A DNA stretch of 37,183 nt from assembly GCA_019637695.1 (NCBI GenBank), contig JAHBVG010000006.1, positions 93,227 through 130,409 on the forward strand. Reading direction: 5' to 3'. Of the stretch, positions 32,324 to 37,183 are shown in pieces (the stretch's first letter is position 1; each line of letters opens with the position of its first letter). Made by a program: the position numbers and the translations under genes. A model generated the notes under the pieces. The model saw only the letters and a list, made by a program, of their open reading frames with translations, searched no databases and was not told the origin of the DNA. Source of the stretch: Caldilineaceae bacterium. GTDB taxonomy: Bacteria; Chloroflexota; Anaerolineae; Caldilineales; Caldilineaceae.

Positions 32324-33226
32324 ATGATGATCCACGAAGCCTCACAAAGAAAGACCAGGTTGACGAAAATTACGTTCCTTGTCGTCTTTTCCTTATTGAT
32401 TGCGGCCTGCCAGGGCATCCCTGCCGCGCCGCTGCAACTATCGGCGACGCCTGCCGCAATGACGGGAACTCGGCTAATCTTGGCGACGACGACCAGCACC
32501 CAGGATTCGGGGCTGCTGGACTTTCTGCTGCCCAGTTTTGAAAGTGAATTTGGGATCGACGTAGATGTGGTCGCCGTGGGAACCGGCCAGGCGCTCAAAC
32601 TGGGCGAGGATGGCAACGCCGATGTGCTGCTCGTCCATGCCCGCGCCCAAGAGGACGCTTTCATGGCCGCCGGGCATGGTGTACGCCGTGAAGATGTCAT
32701 GTATAATGATTTTGTGATCGTCGGTCCATCTGATGATCCCGCCGACATTGCCGGAAGCGCCAGCGCCGCCGAAGCGCTGACGAAGATCGCCGAAAACGAA
32801 TCCCCCTTCGTCTCGCGCGGCGATGAATCGGGCACGCATGTGATGGAGCGGTCTCTGTGGGCCGCCGCCGGGATCGAACCCACCGGCGATTGGTACATTT
32901 CCGCCGGGCAGGGGATGGGCGCCGTGCTGACCCTGACCAATGAGCAGCAAGCCTACACTCTCAGCGACCGCGCCACCTATCTGGCGCGTACCCTGCAAGG
33001 GACCGAACTCGTCATCCTGTTTGAAGGGGACCCGGCGCTCTTCAACCCATATGGGATCATCGCCGTCAACCCGGCCAAACACGCCAACATTCAGGGCGAG
33101 TTGGCAAACCAGTTCATCGATTGGATGATCTCGCTCCCGGCCCAGGAGCAGATCGCCCAATTTGGCATAGATCGTTTTGGTCAACCGCTCTTCGTCCCCG
33201 ACGCGGAGAGCTGGCGCAATCGGTAG
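32324..33226 (+). CDS. tupA: Tungstate-binding lipoprotein TupA
   Basis: A 300-residue substrate-binding lipoprotein of the tungstate transporter. The signal peptide ends in the lipobox LLIAAC with C29 lipidated. The hallmark TTTSTQDSGLLD, present in TupA but not in ModA or WtpA, follows at about residues 48-59, and GTGQALKLGEDGNADVLLVHA and SRGDESGTHVMERSLW complete the binding site. The protein probably sits outside the membrane and hands WO4(2-) to TupB. It is the last transporter gene here, whereas tupA is often first. The first codons (32329-32354) coincide with a degenerate copy of the repeat that frames the GxxExxY gene, so the true start could be TTG at 32360, which would also give a proper signal peptide. 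Confidence 0.94.
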   Translation: MMIHEASQRKTRLTKITFLVVFSLLIAACQGIPAAPLQLSATPAAMTGTRLILATTTSTQDSGLLDFLLPSFESEFGIDVDVVAVGTGQALKLGEDGNADVLLVHARAQEDAFMAAGHGVRREDVMYNDFVIVGPSDDPADIAGSASAAEALTKIAENESPFVSRGDESGTHVMERSLWAAAGIEPTGDWYISAGQGMGAVLTLTNEQQAYTLSDRATYLARTLQGTELVILFEGDPALFNPYGIIAVNPAKHANIQGELANQFIDWMISLPAQEQIAQFGIDRFGQPLFVPDAESWRNR

Positions 33227-33231
33227 AAGAG

Positions 33232-33363
33232 GGGATTGGTGAATGGTGATTAGTGACTAGGTTAGCAGGCGATTGGGCGATCCAGGGATTGACCCTCACC
33301 AATCCCTGGATCGCCCAATCGCCTAATCTCTTCCCCAATCACCAATCACCATTCACCAATCCC
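33232..33363. repeat. Nested double inverted repeat between tupA and aor
   Basis: An outer pair of exact 20-bp arms (33232-33251 and 33344-33363) encloses an inner pair of exact 24-bp arms (33267-33290 and 33301-33324) with a 10-base loop. Arms contain heptamer units such as GGTGATT and CACCAAT. It occupies almost the whole gap and ends 18 bases before the aor ribosome site. Likely a transcription terminator or mRNA processing site separating transporter and enzyme expression. Confidence 0.85.
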
Positions 33364-33393
33364 TAAATGTTTCAACCACTAGGAGGTAATGGA

Positions 33394-35289
33394 ATGCCAA
33401 AAAGTTACAATGGAAAAATTTTGCATGTGGACCTCAGCGACGGGCGTTGGTGGGTCGAGGAGTTGGATGAGAAGATCTATCGGAGGTATCTGGGCGGCGG
33501 CGCGCTGGCAACCTATTTTATGCTGCGCGATATGAAGCCGGGTATCGATCCGCTAGGACCGGAAAATCTGCTCATCTTTATGACCAGTGTCATCAATGGC
33601 CTGCCCCTTTCGGGAGCCAACCGCTACACGGCGGCGGGCAAGTCTCCGTTGAGCGGCGGCTTTGGCGAAGCGGAAGCCGGCGGCTATTGGGGACCGGAGT
33701 TCAAGCGCACCGGCTTCGACGGCGCCATCATCCACGGGCGGGCGGAGAAACCGGTCTATCTCTACGTCCACGATAGCCAGTGCGAGATCCGCGACGCCAG
33801 CCATTACTGGGGCAAGCTCGCTGACGAAGTGCAAGAAGGGCTGGAAGAGGAACTGGGCGATAGCCGCATCACCGTGCTGCAAACCGGCATCGCCGGCGAA
33901 AATGGCGTCCTCTACGCCGCGATTGTCAACCAGCTTCGCCACTTCCACGGCCGCGCCGGGCTGGGCGCAGTGATGGGCAGCAAGAATCTCAAGGCCATCG
34001 TCGCCCGCGGCAAGGAACGCATCGCCGCCGAGGAACGGGAAAAGGCCAACGGCGTGCTGCAATGGTTCCGCGACAACTATGACAAAGAGAACGACCGTAT
34101 GCACCTCTACGGCACGGCGGGCGGCGTCGTCGGCCTGGATCTTGACGGCATTCTCCCCACCAACAACTTCCGCAATGGCTCGTTTGAACACGCCAAAGAG
34201 ATCTCCGGGCAGCGCATGGCCGAGACGATCCTCGTCAACCGCGGCACTTGCTACGCCTGTACCGTAGCCTGCAAGCGCGAAGTTGAAGTGGAATCGCGCG
34301 GCGTCTCGCCCAAGTTCGGCGGCATGGAATATGAGATCATCGGCGCGCTCGGCTCGACCTGCGGCGTGGGCGACATGGAAGCCATCGCCGAAGCCTCGCA
34401 GTGGGTCAACCGCTATGTCATCGACGGCATCTCGGCTGGCGTCTCCATTGCCTGGGCGATGGAATGCTACGAGAAGGGCATCCTCTCCCAAGAGGACACC
34501 GACGGCATCGAGCTGACCTGGGGCAACGCCGACGCCATGCTCGCCATGATCCACAAGATCGCCCGGCGCGAAGGCTTTGGCGACATCCTCGCCGATGGGG
34601 TCAAGCGCGCCGCCGAACGCGTCGGTCGCGGCTCGGAACAGTTCGCCATCCACGTCAAGGGGCAGGAATTGCCCATGCACGAGCCACGCGGCAAGGTCGC
34701 CCTGAGCCTGGCCTATGCCGTTTCGCCCACCGGCGCCGACCACATGGAAGCGATCCACGATCCATCCTTCGAGGGGCTGGGCGTGCTGGACAATGGTCTC
34801 AGCGAAGTGGGGCTGCTCGAACCGCTGGATCGCATGTACTTCGGCCCCGAAAAGGTGCGCGCCTTCTTCTATGCCCAGGCGATCTGGAGCCTCTACAACA
34901 GCGTGGGCATGTGCGACTTTGTGGGCATCCCCATTGGCGCGCTCAAGCTGACGGCGCTGCGCGATTATGTCGCCGCCGCCACCGGCTGGGACGATATGAC
35001 CATGTGGGAATTGGTCAAAGTGGGCGAGCGGGCCAACACCATGTCCCGTCTCTTCAACCTGCGCGAGGGTTTCGGCATTGAGGACGATCAACTGCCGCAG
35101 CGCATGTTCGATCCACTGGAAAATGGCAAGCTCAAGGGCGTCGCCCTGGATCGCGAGGCTTTCGACCGCGCCCTGCGCCTCTACTATCAAATGGCCGGGT
35201 GGACGGCTGAAGGCGTCCCCACCGAGGCGAAGCTAGCCGAGCTGGATCTGGTTGGGGTAGACGGTCCGCGCGAGTACGCGATGGCGTAG
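33394..35289 (+). CDS. aor: Tungsten-containing aldehyde:ferredoxin oxidoreductase
   Basis: A 631-residue enzyme that oxidises aldehydes to acids and reduces ferredoxin with a tungsten bis-pterin centre and a [4Fe-4S] cluster. The N-terminus MPKSYNGKILHVDLSDG is classic for the family. Cluster ligands are C286, C289 and C293 (RGTCYACTVACK) plus C507 (SVGMCDF), in the same pattern as Pyrococcus AOR. Pterin-contacting segments such as GGFGEAEAGG (about 88-97), AGLGAVMGSKNLKAI (about 188-202) and SPTGADHMEAIHD (about 444-456) are present. I chose the ATG at 33394 with AGGAGG at 33381-33386; the longer frame from 33367 places that site inside the gene. It is the last gene of the tungsten locus. 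The aldehyde substrate is unknown; sugar-acid breakdown nearby could yield one. Confidence 0.96.
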   Translation: MPKSYNGKILHVDLSDGRWWVEELDEKIYRRYLGGGALATYFMLRDMKPGIDPLGPENLLIFMTSVINGLPLSGANRYTAAGKSPLSGGFGEAEAGGYWGPEFKRTGFDGAIIHGRAEKPVYLYVHDSQCEIRDASHYWGKLADEVQEGLEEELGDSRITVLQTGIAGENGVLYAAIVNQLRHFHGRAGLGAVMGSKNLKAIVARGKERIAAEEREKANGVLQWFRDNYDKENDRMHLYGTAGGVVGLDLDGILPTNNFRNGSFEHAKEISGQRMAETILVNRGTCYACTVACKREVEVESRGVSPKFGGMEYEIIGALGSTCGVGDMEAIAEASQWVNRYVIDGISAGVSIAWAMECYEKGILSQEDTDGIELTWGNADAMLAMIHKIARREGFGDILADGVKRAAERVGRGSEQFAIHVKGQELPMHEPRGKVALSLAYAVSPTGADHMEAIHDPSFEGLGVLDNGLSEVGLLEPLDRMYFGPEKVRAFFYAQAIWSLYNSVGMCDFVGIPIGALKLTALRDYVAAATGWDDMTMWELVKVGERANTMSRLFNLREGFGIEDDQLPQRMFDPLENGKLKGVALDREAFDRALRLYYQMAGWTAEGVPTEAKLAELDLVGVDGPREYAMA

Positions 35290-35316
35290 GGTCATCTGCA
35301 AAAATAAGTGATAAAA

Positions 35317-35357
35317 CGGACAGGCGATTGAACGGTGCTCGTTCAATCGCCTGTCCG
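35317..35357. terminator. 17-bp perfect hairpin after aor
   Basis: Arms 35317-35333 and 35341-35357 are exact reverse complements around a 7-base loop, 27 bases after the aor stop codon. There is no T-tract. It probably marks the end of the tungsten operon. The remaining gap to 35509 shows no gene. Confidence 0.7.
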
Positions 35358-35509
35358 CGTCCGATGGTGTGATGAGCATTCAAAAGCGGCGATCCGTTGT
35401 GGTGGATTGCGATGGTGAATGCGGGGTAGAGCGCGGAGCGTAGAAAACTACTTGGGATGTGCGCAGAATCCTCAGCGCTAGGTGCACGCTTTGTTGGGCA
35501 TTTTTGCTG

Positions 35510-36265
35510 TTACCAGGCTCCTTGATAATTGCGAACCTGAACTCTCCAACCTTTATTTATGTATCCTTTGCTCTCTCTGCTTTTAGGATTTTCAATGCTT
35601 TTCTCTTTACCAAAATCAATTAACAAAGTGCCTGCAACTTCTTTCAGCGATGCTTTGCAGTATTCAGACGCAAACCTGTTGAGCAGAGAATCTTTTGTAA
35701 CAAGAGTGCTTTCTGTGTTTATAGCAGTCGCAAGAATAAAAATATCGTTGATAGTATTTTTGAAATTTTCTTTAGTATTATAGCGTGAAAGAAATTCTTG
35801 GAATAAATTCAAACCCAATTCAACCGTGTTTTTATTTAGGGGCAAACAGGTGATATTTTGATTTAGAAGAAACCCGAATCTATCCATAATGATTTTTCTT
35901 TTTTCTTTTTCTAAAAACTGTATTGAAGCCGTAAAAACCTGCTTGGCTTTTAAGTTTATTGTTTCTGAGACTGCCAAATTTCCAAACTCAATCATGGATG
36001 GGTAATCATTCCCAAATTCTAAAATAATTTGGTCGGTACTACCTTTCGGAAACGGATGGTCACGTTTGGGAAAGTCCAAACTACCTTCTGAAAGATGATT
36101 TACCGCCTTCGGCATGGGAATATAATAATTCGCTTTTGTGCGTTCTGAGCCTTGCACCAATAAAAATTCTTTTGCGGTGACAGATGATATGCTTTGTCGC
36201 ATAACCTGTCCTTCGTAAGCGCCTTTGAAAGAATAAGAGATAATCTGGGTGTCAAGAAGATTCAT
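35510..36265 (-). CDS. AT-rich PIN-domain protein, probably acquired
   Basis: A 251-residue protein with a PIN-like ribonuclease pattern: D5 in MNLLDTQIISYSFKG, E33 in SVTAKEFLL, D174 in NDIFILATAIN and D192 in LVTKDSLLNRF, the four acidic residues that bind Mg2+ in VapC-type nucleases. A roughly 100-residue insert between the second and third acids makes it longer than VapC toxins. The gene is strikingly AT-rich, with AAA/AAT/TTT codons rare elsewhere in the window, which suggests recent transfer. I chose the ATG at 36265 because the PIN motif normally starts there; an ATG 13 codons earlier is possible. There is no convincing ribosome site. No intact antitoxin gene is adjacent, only an HTH fragment 125 bases upstream (36390-36509). 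Confidence 0.82.
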   Translation of the reverse strand: MNLLDTQIISYSFKGAYEGQVMRQSISSVTAKEFLLVQGSERTKANYYIPMPKAVNHLSEGSLDFPKRDHPFPKGSTDQIILEFGNDYPSMIEFGNLAVSETINLKAKQVFTASIQFLEKEKRKIIMDRFGFLLNQNITCLPLNKNTVELGLNLFQEFLSRYNTKENFKNTINDIFILATAINTESTLVTKDSLLNRFASEYCKASLKEVAGTLLIDFGKEKSIENPKSRESKGYINKGWRVQVRNYQGAW

Positions 36266-36389
36266 AAAATACTTTTTTTGGCTATCGGGAAATGTCCAAA
36301 CCATTATTATACGGAATCACTCCGCATAACACCCCAAATTGGTAGTTGATTCCGGAAATACTTCCGTGTCCGCCTATATCTCCGAACAG

Positions 36390-36509
36390 CTACTCTCTCT
36401 GCGAGAGCCGGATGCGCTTGCCATCCACAACGGCGACGATCTCCAGTTCACCGCCCAGCGCCGTCACATAGCGTCGCAGTGTGGAGAGGCGATAATCCTC
36501 TCGGCGTGC
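36390..36509 (-). pseudogene. C-terminal remnant of an XRE-type HTH (antitoxin-like) gene
   Basis: On the minus strand this stretch encodes about 39 residues, including REDYRLSTLRRYVTALGG followed by ELEIVAVVDGKRIRLSQRE and a TAG stop (36390-36392). This is the usual end of XRE-family regulators in HigA-like toxin-antitoxin pairs. An in-frame TAA lies two codons upstream of the first matching residue, so the DNA-binding part is missing. Composition is GC-rich like the chromosome, unlike the AT-rich PIN gene next to it. The surrounding gap (36266-36555) otherwise shows only a small dyad (36312-36319 with 36347-36354). Confidence 0.7.
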
Positions 36510-36555
36510 TAATTACGATTCGTCCAAAAAAGCATGGTAACTATTTGACCATTAC

Positions 36556-37183
<628 letters not shown>

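Noticed and set aside
33553..35190. 545-codon open frame antisense to aor
   Set aside because: GC-rich codon bias of aor leaves the opposite strand open; the translation has no recognisable motif and aor itself is unmistakable.

Overview
The window looks like a chromosomal stretch of a GC-rich, probably anaerobic or facultative member of the Chloroflexota (Anaerolineae/Caldilinea-like). This is inferred from huge Thr-Pro-repeat surface proteins, a SARP/MalT-type giant regulator, a DUF4143 ATPase, a tungsten aldehyde oxidoreductase locus and many short heptanucleotide repeats in the gaps. No rRNA, tRNA, CRISPR array or complete insertion sequence was seen. The first and last genes are cut by the window edges.

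Region 1 (1-4.7 kb) holds the end of an aldehyde dehydrogenase of the alpha-ketoglutaric-semialdehyde type, a small PD-(D/E)XK-like protein, an enolase-superfamily sugar-acid dehydratase and a convergent gamma-glutamyltransferase-family gene. A perfect 56-bp palindrome sits between the two converging genes. Region 2 (4.9-11.3 kb) is a three-gene set of membrane proteins of unknown function. Its centre is a 1600-residue membrane-anchored protein with two Thr-Pro repeat stalks, an SH3b-like module and a C-terminal region with an acidic insert.

Region 3 (11.4-19.8 kb) is catabolic: a Gfo/Idh oxidoreductase, an SMP-30-type lactonase, a second enolase-superfamily enzyme, a creatininase-family amidase and two adjacent cytosine-deaminase-like amidohydrolases, the second of which has lost metal ligands. 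Together with the first genes these suggest non-phosphorylative sugar-acid breakdown (dehydrogenase, lactonase, dehydratase, semialdehyde dehydrogenase) joined to C-N bond hydrolysis. Two stand-alone nuclease-like genes are interspersed; one, of the GxxExxY family, is framed by 39-nt inverted repeats. A uracil-DNA-glycosylase-superfamily gene follows.

Region 4 (19.9-27.2 kb) has an NTF2/SnoaL-like lipoprotein, a 1347-residue regulator carrying two complete winged-helix/BTAD modules plus an AAA ATPase and TPR-like tail, a DUF4143 ATPase and an NmrA-type SDR protein. Region 5 (27.4-35.3 kb) is a tungsten locus: moeA, a moeA fused to a periplasmic-binding-protein-like domain, tupB, tupC, tupA and an aldehyde:ferredoxin oxidoreductase. 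In effect it covers tungstate import, insertion into the pterin cofactor, and the tungstoenzyme itself. Region 6 (35.4-37.2 kb) has an AT-rich, probably acquired PIN-domain gene, a fragment of an HTH antitoxin-like gene, and the 3' part of a UDP-glucuronate decarboxylase-like gene.

The gaps between genes are unusual. Nearly every one holds a long perfect or near-perfect inverted repeat of its own sequence, and/or a run of 7-bp repeats, some of the CCCCA(A/G)T type familiar from cyanobacterial STRR elements. Several gene ends, including stop codons, lie inside these repeats. All functional calls come from reading motifs by eye; no database search was possible.
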